Program-made: the position numbers and the translations under genes | Source: a bacterium D16-50 | GTDB lineage: Bacteria; Bacillota; Clostridia; Lachnospirales; Lachnospiraceae | Reading direction: 5' to 3' | DNA length: 64,000 nucleotides | NCBI GenBank assembly: GCA_003612485.1 | Contig: RAZA01000015.1 | Coordinates: 1 to 64,000 of the forward strand | The notes under the pieces: model-generated | The model's database searches: none | What the model was told of the DNA's origin: nothing | What the model saw: the letters and a program-made list of their open reading frames with translations, nothing else | Shown here: piece by piece, positions 47,471 through 56,255 of the stretch | How the letters are laid out: each line of letters begins with the position of its first letter | Numbering within the stretch: the stretch's first letter is position 1

Positions 47471-47695
47471 CTACTTTTTCAAAAAGCCTTTCAATGCATC
47501 CACCGCTCCCGATACATTATCCGCCGTCAGCTTGGCCTTGACCCCCTGCACCACCTGATTGATCACGTCCTCCGGCAGATCCACTCCCAAAATGCCTTCC
47601 ACAGCCTTGATGGGATCCTTTTGGAACTTTTCCTGCAGATCCTTGTCCTTGGAAATTCTTTCCACTGCCTTTTTGATCTGTTCCTTGATATCCAT
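47471..47695 (-). CDS. Small helical protein with NHLP-leader-like segment, 74 aa
   Basis: Reads MDIKEQIKKAVERISKDKDL, then FQKDPIKAVEGILGVDLPED and VINQVVQGVKAKL, ending with a helix to FLKK. The pattern F-x-x-DP-x-x-x-(V/L)E-x-x-LG-V-LPE-V resembles the nitrile-hydratase-like leader of some peptide natural products, but the tail has no Cys/Ser/Thr-rich core, and no processing genes are nearby. It has its own promoter (47771-47800) and terminator. No function is assigned. Alternative starts eight codons upstream are possible. Confidence 0.7.
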   Translation of the reverse strand: MDIKEQIKKAVERISKDKDLQEKFQKDPIKAVEGILGVDLPEDVINQVVQGVKAKLTADNVSGAVDALKGFLKK

Positions 47696-47770
47696 GTTCT
47701 TGTCCTCTCTTTCTCTCATAAAAGCTCCTGCCACATCCTCATAACAGTGCGGATATGACAAATCAATTTC

Positions 47771-47800
47771 ATTATAATCATCAGTCCCTCCTGCTGTAAA
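47771..47800 (-). promoter_or_regulatory. Promoter TTTACA-18-TATAAT of the small helical protein
   Basis: A perfect -10 and a good -35 are 18 bases apart on the minus strand, about 75 bases before the ATG. They lie just past the DUF5107 stop codon, so the small gene is probably transcribed alone. Confidence 0.6.
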
Positions 47801-47826
47801 GATATTTCTTCGTTTTACAACAGATT

Positions 47827-50800
47827 TTACAACAAATCCCGGCTCCGGTACACCCTGCACATCATATGGGAGGGCTCTGTTTCCGCCGCTTTCTCCAGAA
47901 ATTCCGCCGCCTTCTCCTTGTTTCCCAGCCCCATGTTCCCAAGCGCCATCAGATAATAGCAATGGGCTCTGTTCTTCAGGGTATAGTCATCGTCAAAAAT
48001 AAGGAAATCAGGCAGAGAGACCGCAAAATACTCAATTTTCATCCGATCCTCCAAATGCCTCTCCCCATAATCCAACAGACGATAAAACCGGGAATTCGCC
48101 TCCCTGACTCTGCCCAATTTCCGGTACGCCAGTCCCTGATATAGGATCATGTCCGCCGGCTGGTCGTTGTAATACATGGCCCCCGCAGGCTCATCCGTAC
48201 CCAATGTGGCCTTTTGGAAGCATTCTTGCGCCTCCCCGTCTCTGCCCTGAGCCTCCAGCGCCAGCCCCAGATGATAATAGATATGGTTGTCCTTGGTTCC
48301 CTCCAGTCTGCCTTCTCCCAGATTCTCAGGATAGGATAGGGCTTTTCTGAGCAGTTCCTCCGCATCCGCAAAGCGTCCCTGCCCCTGCGCCTTTCTCGCC
48401 ATTTCTACCAGAGTCAATGTATATTGTGTTGTAATCTTTCCTTCGCCGCCCTCCCAAGGGTGGAACCTATGCCCCATAATGCAGTCATAAGCCTTTTCGT
48501 GATTTCCCGCAAGGTTCAGCAGCGTGATATATTCAATATAAAGATCATCCCTCTGTCTGATCAGCTCCTCATGAAGCTCATAGTTCTCCAGCCTGCGCCG
48601 GAAGCTCCAGCCCAGCTTCTTGTAGAGCTGATCCAGCTCCAGAAAGATTCTGGGATCCTCCGTATTCAGGGCAAATGCCTTTTCCAACGCTGTCTGCGCC
48701 GCCTGCGGATCCTTTTTCTTATTATAATATGCCAATGCCAGATTCCTATGCACCATAGGAAATTCAGGCTGACCCTGCGCAGACTTCTCCCAGAGCGTCA
48801 ACGCCTCCTGCCACTGCAGCTTGTCGTAATATAAGCATCCCAGATAATACCCTGCCTTGGACACACAGCCCTCCTCTATGGCAAAGCCCAGCACCGGAAT
48901 ATCCTCCAGCTTGTTAGGAAAGCAGTAGTCAGGCGAACATTCCTCCCCCCGTCTCAGCAGCCGGTAAATGTCGCCAGAAATATCGTCATCATTATCTTCT
49001 AACCTGCGGTCACGCAATTTTCTCAAATAATAGGCCCTATAATAAAACAGCATGGGATATTCCTTCCGGCATTCCTTCAATAGAGCTTCCGCCTCCTCAA
49101 AAGCGCCTGCCTCCGCATAGTCTCTGGCGGTCATAAGATAATTTTCATGGAAATTACGCATCAAGCAGTTCAGTTCCTCCCGCTGCTTACGGTCCCCATG
49201 GTTCAGGATCACCCTTTCATTGCCCGACAAAAAATCAAAGGGATCCAGCTTAAGATTCTCCTCAATACACAGCAGGGCCTCCTCCCTCCTGCCCAGCTTA
49301 CGCAGAACATAGGCCTTCAATCCTCTGGCCTTCACGTTGTGGCCGTTCTTCACCAAGGCCTTCTCCACATGGGCATAGGCCTCGGGGAAACGGCCCCTGC
49401 CTGCATCTATGGCCCCCAGATAATAATAGGACATTTCCTGCTGCTCGTTGCTCCATGCCGCCTTATAGAAGGCATCATAGGCCTCATCCTTCCGATCCTG
49501 ATGCCACAATGCCAGTCCCAGCAGATAATAACTCTCGCTGTTATATGGATTGGGGTTCCTTTCCACCAGACGCTCCAGCGCCTTACGGAAATACTTTTCG
49601 CTCTGGGCAAACCTTCCCCTGCGCATCAGCAGCTGTCCATATGCATTGTTGATACGGATATCCCCCGGATCCCTCTTGAGCCCCTCCAGATAATAGGGAT
49701 CCGGAAGATAGGTGGCATGGCGATACTGCTCGATATGCTGGCCGGCAAGATACAGCTCCTCGCAGGTATGTATTTCCCAAGGCTCCTTCACCGCCTTTGC
49801 AGGCTCCGGCATCTTGGGTATCCCCAAAGGCTCCGGGCGGTATTCCACCAGACATCTTCCCTGAGCATAGACTGATACTTGCAGCTCCTCTTCCTTCTGC
49901 CCCTGCAGCTCCACTTTGCCTCTATATATATCCGTGGGGGAAAGACGTACTTCTTCCTCCAGAACCGTCCTCCCGGCCGCCCGAAGCACTATCTTCGCCT
50001 TTTCATGAGACCCTGAGGCATAGACGATGACCTCCGCTTCATTCCCGTCATATGAAAGATTTACGGCCCCATCCACGGTGGCGTTCTTCACCTGCCCCAC
50101 CGCTTTATAGGGCATGAAATACTGCCGGAACGTCTTTTCCTCAAAGGGCTTCAGCCATGTGAAATCCGGCTGGTTGTCCGTATAGACTCCCGTCATCAGC
50201 TCCACATAAGGCCCGTCCTCATCGGTGAGGTTTCTGTCCCACGCCCTGCCGAAATCTCCGTTCCCCCATGTCCATTGCTTCTTTCCCGGAGAAATATGAT
50301 GATCCGCCACGTGGAGAATCCCCGCCTCCCTTCCGTAATCATAGCCGCCCACGAAATCGTACTTGGACTTTTCCGCCATGTAAGAGGTGGGCACGGGAAT
50401 ATTTTTATACCGGGAAATATCCACGCCCTCGCTATAATCCTTCTTATAATAGACCCCGGTAGCGATGGGGAAACGGGACACATCCCTCTTCCCGTGATCC
50501 ATCACCGCATGAACGTCGGGGGGAAAGATGGACTGGGTATCGTCGTTCACCGGCACCGCCGGGTTGGCCCACCAGAGAAATGTCTGGGGAAGGGACGTCC
50601 GATTATACAACTGCCCCGTAATCTCGATATAAGCCTTTCCGGGATAGAGAGTGATTTTTGTGATACATTTCGTGCCGTACATCTGATCCACGTCATGGCA
50701 GAGCACGGAACAGCTCCCGTCCTCCTTTTCCTCTATCTCATAATCTACGGGCAGAAAGGTGGTGGGCCTATGGTGCTGGGGCCAGTTGAACTCAATGCCC

Positions 50801-51138
50801 CCGGAAATCCATGGTCCCGTGAGCCCCACCAGAGCAGGTTTAATGACTCTATTATAATATACAAAGTCATAACCGTTGGTCTTGTCATAGGCCCTCTGGA
50901 TCCTCCCGCCCAGCTGGGGCAATACCATGACCTTCAGGTATTCGTTTTCCAGATATACCGCCGTGTACTCCTTATCCGCCTTTTCGTTGCTGATACTCTC
51001 CACCGTGGGATAGGGATATACCTTTCCGCTGCTCCCCTGATACACCCTCTTGTCCAAAAAAATGGGAGCCTTCTGGGCCTCCCCGATCCCGTATGTAGGA
51101 ATCACCGTCTTCTCAACCCAAACCTTTGCCTTACTCAT
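47827..51138 (-). CDS. DUF5107 plus tetratricopeptide-repeat protein, 1103 aa
   Basis: The N-terminal about 420 residues form the DUF5107 domain, a galactose-mutarotase-like beta sandwich: YLENEYLKVMVLPQLGGRIQ, then GGIEFNWPQHHRPTTFLPVD and WWANPAVPVNDDTQ. The C-terminal about 600 residues contain TPR repeats (NPYNSESYYLLGLALWHQDR is one of many). Such proteins occur beside carbohydrate-use genes and AraC regulators; the mutarotase-like fold suggests binding a sugar or glycan. No signal peptide is seen, so it is cytoplasmic. It diverges from the AraC gene across a 372-base gap. Confidence 0.88.
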   Translation of the reverse strand: MSKAKVWVEKTVIPTYGIGEAQKAPIFLDKRVYQGSSGKVYPYPTVESISNEKADKEYTAVYLENEYLKVMVLPQLGGRIQRAYDKTNGYDFVYYNRVIKPALVGLTGPWISGGIEFNWPQHHRPTTFLPVDYEIEEKEDGSCSVLCHDVDQMYGTKCITKITLYPGKAYIEITGQLYNRTSLPQTFLWWANPAVPVNDDTQSIFPPDVHAVMDHGKRDVSRFPIATGVYYKKDYSEGVDISRYKNIPVPTSYMAEKSKYDFVGGYDYGREAGILHVADHHISPGKKQWTWGNGDFGRAWDRNLTDEDGPYVELMTGVYTDNQPDFTWLKPFEEKTFRQYFMPYKAVGQVKNATVDGAVNLSYDGNEAEVIVYASGSHEKAKIVLRAAGRTVLEEEVRLSPTDIYRGKVELQGQKEEELQVSVYAQGRCLVEYRPEPLGIPKMPEPAKAVKEPWEIHTCEELYLAGQHIEQYRHATYLPDPYYLEGLKRDPGDIRINNAYGQLLMRRGRFAQSEKYFRKALERLVERNPNPYNSESYYLLGLALWHQDRKDEAYDAFYKAAWSNEQQEMSYYYLGAIDAGRGRFPEAYAHVEKALVKNGHNVKARGLKAYVLRKLGRREEALLCIEENLKLDPFDFLSGNERVILNHGDRKQREELNCLMRNFHENYLMTARDYAEAGAFEEAEALLKECRKEYPMLFYYRAYYLRKLRDRRLEDNDDDISGDIYRLLRRGEECSPDYCFPNKLEDIPVLGFAIEEGCVSKAGYYLGCLYYDKLQWQEALTLWEKSAQGQPEFPMVHRNLALAYYNKKKDPQAAQTALEKAFALNTEDPRIFLELDQLYKKLGWSFRRRLENYELHEELIRQRDDLYIEYITLLNLAGNHEKAYDCIMGHRFHPWEGGEGKITTQYTLTLVEMARKAQGQGRFADAEELLRKALSYPENLGEGRLEGTKDNHIYYHLGLALEAQGRDGEAQECFQKATLGTDEPAGAMYYNDQPADMILYQGLAYRKLGRVREANSRFYRLLDYGERHLEDRMKIEYFAVSLPDFLIFDDDYTLKNRAHCYYLMALGNMGLGNKEKAAEFLEKAAETEPSHMMCRVYRSRDLL

Positions 51139-51510
51139 AGCCGCCTCCTAATTCCATAATTGTCCCTACGCATAGGGCCTCTGTCCATCCCCTCTGGCTC
51201 CTCCTTGCCCGCAAAGCTTCTGCCCCATTCCATGGCTCTCTTCTTTGATCCTCCCTCCGGGCAATGTGCCCCTTGGCTCCTCCTCATCCTTGCAAGGCTA
51301 ATTTCTTCCAACGCCTTTCTTCCCTTTACTCTCCTGAACCAGTTTCAAAGGAAGTAAAATCCTAACGCCATGTTTCTTTTTTAGGATACCCCATCCTCTC
51401 TGCGTCCGCATTACACTCCATTGCTGATCTATTAATATTTTTTGCTCTTGCACTTATCGGGTATTTTCTCTAGAATATAGAATAGAATCGTAGAAAGCGA
51501 GGTATTTATT
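51139..51510. other. Divergent intergenic region between DUF5107 and AraC genes
   Basis: 372 bases without a gene. The right part holds the AraC promoter (51448-51476). A TCCTAA/TTAGGA hairpin near 51358-51386 may be an operator or terminator. The left 180 bases hold no clear promoter for the DUF5107 gene; a CT-rich stretch runs through it. Confidence 0.6.
51448..51476 (+). promoter_or_regulatory. Promoter TTGCAC-17-TAGAAT of the AraC regulator
   Basis: A good -35 at 51448-51453 and -10 at 51471-51476, spaced by 17. The AraC start codon is 35 bases downstream. Confidence 0.65.
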
Positions 51511-52353
51511 TTGAAATCCTGCGAAAAGAATGTGATGCCGGAATCCGAATATTTCGTCTATTCCCCCAGCAGACTGGCGGAGGAAATGTTTTTCTATCCC
51601 CTACAGTGCGGGCATTTCCTTTACAAGGCGGGGTACTCCCTTCAAAGAGACTCCTATGACAGCTTTCTATTAATGTATGTTCAGAAAGGATGTCTTACTC
51701 TGGACTTTCAGGGAAAGTCCTCCCTCCTGCGCTCAGGACAGTTTCTGCTGCTGGACTGCTATAAGCCCCACTCCTATTCCTCGGACACCGGCTGGGAGTG
51801 CCTTTGGTGCCACTTTGACGGCGTCTTGGCAAGGCCGTGGTACGAAAGCATCACATCTCGGCTGGGAAACATACTCATTTTACCGGATCCGTCTTTCGCC
51901 TCCGGCAAGCTCAGCAGTCTCTGGGATATCTTCGCCTCCGGCGGCCCCGTCAGGGAACCTTTGATCTCCAAGTACCTCGCGGATATCCTCACTGCCTTTC
52001 TGCTCCATACGCCCTCGGAGGGCGGAATCTGCGATCATTCCGGCATGGCAGAAGACATTATCTCCTATATCAACGAACATTTCCCGGAGGAACTCACCGT
52101 GGCACAGCTGGCCGGACTGGCCGGACTGAGCCAATTTCATTTCATTCGCACTTTCAAGAGGGAAACCGGCTTCACCCCCCATGAATATATCCTCCATGTA
52201 CGGATCTCCACCGCCAAATATCTGCTGAAAAACACCCGGCTGCCCATAAAAAGTATCTGCTTCGACACCGGATTTTCCTCCGAAAGCGTCTTCTGTTCCG
52301 CTTTCAAAAAGCAGCTAGGCATGACCCCGGGAGAATACCGGTTCTCCCCCTGA
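51511..52353 (+). CDS. AraC-family transcription regulator with cupin N-terminus, 280 aa
   Basis: The N-terminal half is an arabinose-binding-like cupin (YDSFLLMYVQKGCLTLDFQG, GQFLLLDCYKPHSY, WECLWCHFDG). The C-terminal 100 residues carry two HTHs: ELTVAQLAGLAGLSQFHFIR, then FKRETGFTPHEYI and TRLPIKSICFDTGFSSESVF with the KKQLGMTPGEYR signature. The start is a TTG at 51511 with GAGG upstream; an ATG at 51535 lacks a site. It probably senses a sugar and controls the divergent DUF5107 gene. Confidence 0.9.
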   Translation: MKSCEKNVMPESEYFVYSPSRLAEEMFFYPLQCGHFLYKAGYSLQRDSYDSFLLMYVQKGCLTLDFQGKSSLLRSGQFLLLDCYKPHSYSSDTGWECLWCHFDGVLARPWYESITSRLGNILILPDPSFASGKLSSLWDIFASGGPVREPLISKYLADILTAFLLHTPSEGGICDHSGMAEDIISYINEHFPEELTVAQLAGLAGLSQFHFIRTFKRETGFTPHEYILHVRISTAKYLLKNTRLPIKSICFDTGFSSESVFCSAFKKQLGMTPGEYRFSP

Positions 52354-52460
52354 AATCACGAAAGGCAGTTCCCTTATGTTCCTCAGGAAACCTGCCCCTC
52401 AAAAACATTCCTCCGCTCCAGTCCTTGCTTGCCTCTCCCAAAACCTGCCCTCAAACCGCG

Positions 52461-54143
52461 TCATCCTATCAGCACTGTCTTCCCTTCAAAAGCAAACCCA
52501 TAATGCCGAATCCGCTCCCTGAGGATTCCTCTCGCTGCCAGTTCCGTATCATAGGCCTTCTCCTCTATCTGTCGAAGCGCCGCTGCTACTGTATCCGCCA
52601 GCGTCTTCTCATCCTCCGGATCATGCACCTTGAATTCCAGCACAAAGGCAGGGTCGCCATCCCGCAAAGGCTCCAGCATCACGTCATATCTCCCAAAACC
52701 GCTTTCTCTATTGGAAGTGATACGGTATCTGTCCGCTAAATCCACCATTAATCCCAGTACAAAGCCATGATAGAAGCGTTCCGGTTCCGTAGCTTCAGAC
52801 GGCTTGTTGCCAGAATCAAAAGAACTGAAAGTAGCCAACGCAGTCCGATTCATATAGACATTCATGGCCTTTGTGTCATCCAGCAGCAATGCCTTAATAA
52901 ATGCGTTATAGGCAGGGGTGTACTCCGCAAACCAGCCATCTATCATATGCCGGAACATCAGCCGTACTTCCTTATTTGTCAAAGACAGCGTATAATCGCA
53001 TTCACCGTAATTCCCATCTACGGTATAACACTCCACTTTCAGATAGCCGCAGGCCAGAAGCAGGCTCCAGACAGCATGGAGATTATGATCCAACTGACTG
53101 AATATAATCTGTTCATCTATTGACGCATGGAATGATTTTCCCTGCAATAAATCCTCCATAATAATCTTTACTTCTGGAATCCCTTCCCGAATCAGCTTTC
53201 CCACGAGACTGTTGGAACTGGTGTTTGCCCAGTAAGCAGCAAAACGCTGTTTGTCAAGGTAGTTGATAATGGACCATGGATTATAAATATCACGCATATT
53301 TCCGAAGGTAAAACCATCGTACCAGGCACGGACTTCTTCCTTTTCCATAAGCCCAAATTCGTCCATAGCGGCAAATACTTCCATTTCCGTAAAACCGAAA
53401 GAAGCCTCATACTTACATGAGGTAGAGGTGACTACCTCCAGATGGTTTAAGTCGGAAAAAATAGACTCTTTGCTTATTCGCGTAATACCTGTCATGACCG
53501 CCCTCTCCATATATGGGTTCGTCTTGAAAGTAGAATTGAATAGGTTTCGGACAAATGCCGCCATTTCATCCCAGTATCCGTGAACATAAGCTTCCTGCAT
53601 GGGGGTATCATATTCATCCAACAAAATAATGACTCTTTTTCCGTAATAATTTGCAAGGAATTCCGATAAGGCTTTCAAGGAATAAGAAGCTACGGAATCA
53701 CCCATTGTAGGGGATATTTCATAGAAGATATCTGGAAACTTTTTCTGTTTCGGCCCCTTATCCTGCAAGGCTGAATATCTGTCATATACGCTTTTGATGA
53801 TGCGGCAAATTTTATCCCTTGCACTTCCAAAGGATGTTTCCTTCACATCTGCAAAGCTTAAGAAAATTACTGGATAACTGCCATGGAGGCTGCGGTACTT
53901 CGCTTCTTTCCATATGCCGAGCCTTTCAAATAAGGTGTCTTTATCTGCATGTTCCACGGAAAAGAAATGCTCCAGCATGCTCAGGGCCAGTGTCTTGCCG
54001 AAGCGCCTGGGACGCGTAATTAAGGTCACATCATCCTGATTTTCCCACCATTCCTTAATAAACGCGGTCTTATCCACATAAAAACAATTGTTTTGAATGA
54101 TTTTCCCAAAATCCTGTATTCCTATCCCTACTGTCCTTGCCAT
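52461..54143 (-). CDS. AAA-ATPase/PDDEXK_9 (DUF1703) protein, 560 aa
   Basis: Starts MARTVGIGIQDFGKIIQNNC, then the AAA-ATPase-like domain: RPRRFGKTLALSMLEHFF (Walker A-like), VIFLSFADVK, IILLDEYDTPMQEAYV (Walker B). C-terminal residues about 440-545 hold the PD-(D/E)xK domain (GRYDVMLEPLRDGDPAFVLEFKV). These proteins are multi-copy in Clostridia and Bacteroidetes; function is unknown, maybe transposon-linked or defensive. The ATG at 54143 has GGGAGGTG. A promoter (54190-54218) and a terminator flank it, so it is a single unit. Confidence 0.92.
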   Translation of the reverse strand: MARTVGIGIQDFGKIIQNNCFYVDKTAFIKEWWENQDDVTLITRPRRFGKTLALSMLEHFFSVEHADKDTLFERLGIWKEAKYRSLHGSYPVIFLSFADVKETSFGSARDKICRIIKSVYDRYSALQDKGPKQKKFPDIFYEISPTMGDSVASYSLKALSEFLANYYGKRVIILLDEYDTPMQEAYVHGYWDEMAAFVRNLFNSTFKTNPYMERAVMTGITRISKESIFSDLNHLEVVTSTSCKYEASFGFTEMEVFAAMDEFGLMEKEEVRAWYDGFTFGNMRDIYNPWSIINYLDKQRFAAYWANTSSNSLVGKLIREGIPEVKIIMEDLLQGKSFHASIDEQIIFSQLDHNLHAVWSLLLACGYLKVECYTVDGNYGECDYTLSLTNKEVRLMFRHMIDGWFAEYTPAYNAFIKALLLDDTKAMNVYMNRTALATFSSFDSGNKPSEATEPERFYHGFVLGLMVDLADRYRITSNRESGFGRYDVMLEPLRDGDPAFVLEFKVHDPEDEKTLADTVAAALRQIEEKAYDTELAARGILRERIRHYGFAFEGKTVLIG

Positions 54144-54189
54144 TTGACACCTCCCAGCTTTACCTGAACATATCAATCCAACTGTTTCC

Positions 54190-54218
54190 AGTATAGCTGA
54201 TTGCAAATGACATTACAA
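54190..54218 (-). promoter_or_regulatory. Promoter TTGTAA-17-TATACT of the AAA/PDDEXK gene
   Basis: Found 47 bases upstream of the ATG, with 17-base spacing and a strong -10. Confidence 0.65.
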
Positions 54219-54240
54219 TAACAATCCTAATTCCGATATA

Positions 54241-54275
54241 AAAATCACCCATTTCACGGCTGGCAAAATGAGTGA
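54241..54275 (-). terminator. Possible second terminator upstream of the AAA/PDDEXK gene
   Basis: TCACTCATTT and AAATGGGTGA pair imperfectly around an 11-base loop and are followed by TTTTTAT on the minus strand. It stops read-through from the S8 gene. Confidence 0.5.
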
Positions 54276-54348
54276 CTTACCAGTTTTTATAAATACGTCA
54301 GAAATATTTCGCCCTTCGTAGAGGCACCTTGTTTTCAACATTTTAATA

Positions 54349-54388
54349 CAAAAATCCCCTTTCAGCTTTCTCATACTGAAAGAGGATT
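54349..54388 (-). terminator. Rho-independent terminator of the S8 protease gene
   Basis: AATCCTCTTTCAG and CTGAAAGGGGATT form a 13-bp stem (one G-T) around 10 bases, followed by TTTTG. It begins 18 bases after the S8 stop. Confidence 0.85.
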
Positions 54389-54405
54389 ACGATTGTCCAT
54401 ATACC

Positions 54406-56115
54406 TCACACCCCGACCAAAGCGTCAAAAGCTCCCATCAGGTTCATGCGTCCGTAGCCCCATTCCCTGCCGGGATATGTCAGCTCATAGCTTCTAGACG
54501 CCCCCCGGATAAAGTAATTCTTGATCTCCCGGCTGGCTACCATAGGGTTGTTGCCCTCCACCACCGCCCACTGCAGGAACTGGGCCACGGCTCCGGCGGT
54601 GAGAGCGGCGGCCAGAGAGCTTCCTGTCTCCTCTCCGTCTATGGTGGAGACATCCACTCCGGGGGCCGCAAAGTCCGGCTTTATGGCGCCGGTTCTGGTA
54701 AATCCTCTTCCCGAATCGATAAAAAAGCTGTTGTTGGCGGCGTTGTAGGTGGAGACGCTGATCACATTTCCCGCCATGGCGGGTTCCGTCAGAGTGACAT
54801 AGGGGGTGGCCTCCAGAAAATGCACCGAAGCATTCATGAACTGAGTAATCGGAAGCCACATGTGAAACGTTCCGTCATGCACATCCCCCACCGCTTCCAC
54901 CGTAAAGGTCCATATGCCGGGAGTGGGCAGCGCCACCCTCAGAAAGATCACTTCCTCCCCCGAAGCAGGCTCCACCAGCGTTCCCGCTATGGTGATTCTG
55001 GTCCTCTCATAAATAAAGCTGTAGGTAATGCTGTTTTGGATGCCCAGACGGATGGGCGGGATCGTCTCGCCACCGGGGGAACGCACCGACAGCGTGAACA
55101 CATCCGGCACGTTCCCCCACAGCTCCATAACAAACCCTTCAGCATTCTCGCCCACCCTGACCTCCACAGGCAGCGCGGCTGCAGCCCCTGCAGGCTCCAG
55201 ACTGCCCCGGAAATGATGCCCTGCGTTGCCCTCGTTGCCTCCGCAGACCACCACCGCCCGGCTGCGCCTATTGGCCACTGCATTCAGATAGCCGGGCAGG
55301 GGGGAGTTTCCCGCATGGTCTCCGTAATTGGTCCCCAGCCCCAGACAGATCACCACCGGCCTCTCGAACTGTCTGGCGAAGCGGTCTGCGTAGAGCACCC
55401 CCAGCATTATGTCCGTCTCCTCATAAGCAGGAACTCCCGGCGGAACGATATAAAAGTCCCGCAGGAACTGTTTCGCCTGCTTCAATTTTACTACTATAAT
55501 ATCTGCATCAGGAGCTGCCCCCAGATAGCCCATGCCGCTTCCCAATCTGCTGCCTGCCGCCACCCCCGCCATGACGCTGCCATGTCCGTTCTCGTCCCGG
55601 CTGGGAACCACACTGTAGGGATCCTGCGCCCCAAGGGCACGGTCAATATCCTCTCTGGTATATTCCGTGCCGTAGAACAGCCCCTCCGGCGGCCTGCCGC
55701 TCTGGTCCGTCTGATCCCAGATGGCAAGAATTCGGCTGTTGCCCTCACTGTCCCGAAACGCCATGTCCGTGTAATCTATCCCCGTGTCAATGATACAGAT
55801 CACCACGCCCCGGCCAGACAGGCTCAGAGGGGGCCTCTGAGCCTGTGTTATACCGCTGGCAATCAGGCTGTTGGGGTCAAAGCTTCTGCCTGCGCCGCCC
55901 GTCTGCATCAAACCGTATAGCTTCGGCACGGCCTTGTAATCGAATACATAGTCCGTGACGTTTCTGATGTCTCCCTGATTTACATAAACAATATTGTAAA
56001 GATCATCCACATTGATATGGCAGAAGTCCAGACCGGTATTTTCCAGAAGCTCCACCGGAAAATTCGTGATCACATCATAATACTGATTGGAAAGAATCCT
56101 ATCTCTGCAGTCCAT
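54406..56115 (-). CDS. Subtilisin-like S8 peptidase of the Csp type, 569 aa
   Basis: Residues 10-70 contain NQYYDVITNFPVELLENTGL, a prodomain-like start shared with clostridial Csp proteases. The catalytic triad is intact: Asp110 (IIDTGIDY), His178 (NGHGSVMAGVA) and Ser500 (GSSLAAALTAG). A large insert between them (a jelly-roll-like domain with EVRVGENAEGFVMELWG) is also typical. Csp proteases activate the germination hydrolase SleC in spores; other members have unknown targets. No signal peptide. Its start has a modest GGGG site. Role in germination is inferred. Confidence 0.85.
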   Translation of the reverse strand: MDCRDRILSNQYYDVITNFPVELLENTGLDFCHINVDDLYNIVYVNQGDIRNVTDYVFDYKAVPKLYGLMQTGGAGRSFDPNSLIASGITQAQRPPLSLSGRGVVICIIDTGIDYTDMAFRDSEGNSRILAIWDQTDQSGRPPEGLFYGTEYTREDIDRALGAQDPYSVVPSRDENGHGSVMAGVAAGSRLGSGMGYLGAAPDADIIVVKLKQAKQFLRDFYIVPPGVPAYEETDIMLGVLYADRFARQFERPVVICLGLGTNYGDHAGNSPLPGYLNAVANRRSRAVVVCGGNEGNAGHHFRGSLEPAGAAAALPVEVRVGENAEGFVMELWGNVPDVFTLSVRSPGGETIPPIRLGIQNSITYSFIYERTRITIAGTLVEPASGEEVIFLRVALPTPGIWTFTVEAVGDVHDGTFHMWLPITQFMNASVHFLEATPYVTLTEPAMAGNVISVSTYNAANNSFFIDSGRGFTRTGAIKPDFAAPGVDVSTIDGEETGSSLAAALTAGAVAQFLQWAVVEGNNPMVASREIKNYFIRGASRSYELTYPGREWGYGRMNLMGAFDALVGV

Positions 56116-56255
56116 GCCCCGAATCCCTTTGTCTGCAACGCAGTCTCATTCCTAGTATTCTATGCGTCCGCTCCTTGTCCCATGCCCAAAAGAAAACAAT
56201 GATCTTCTCTGACAAAGGTCTCTCTTGGTTCAAAGCTTCCCCTAGACACCCCTTC

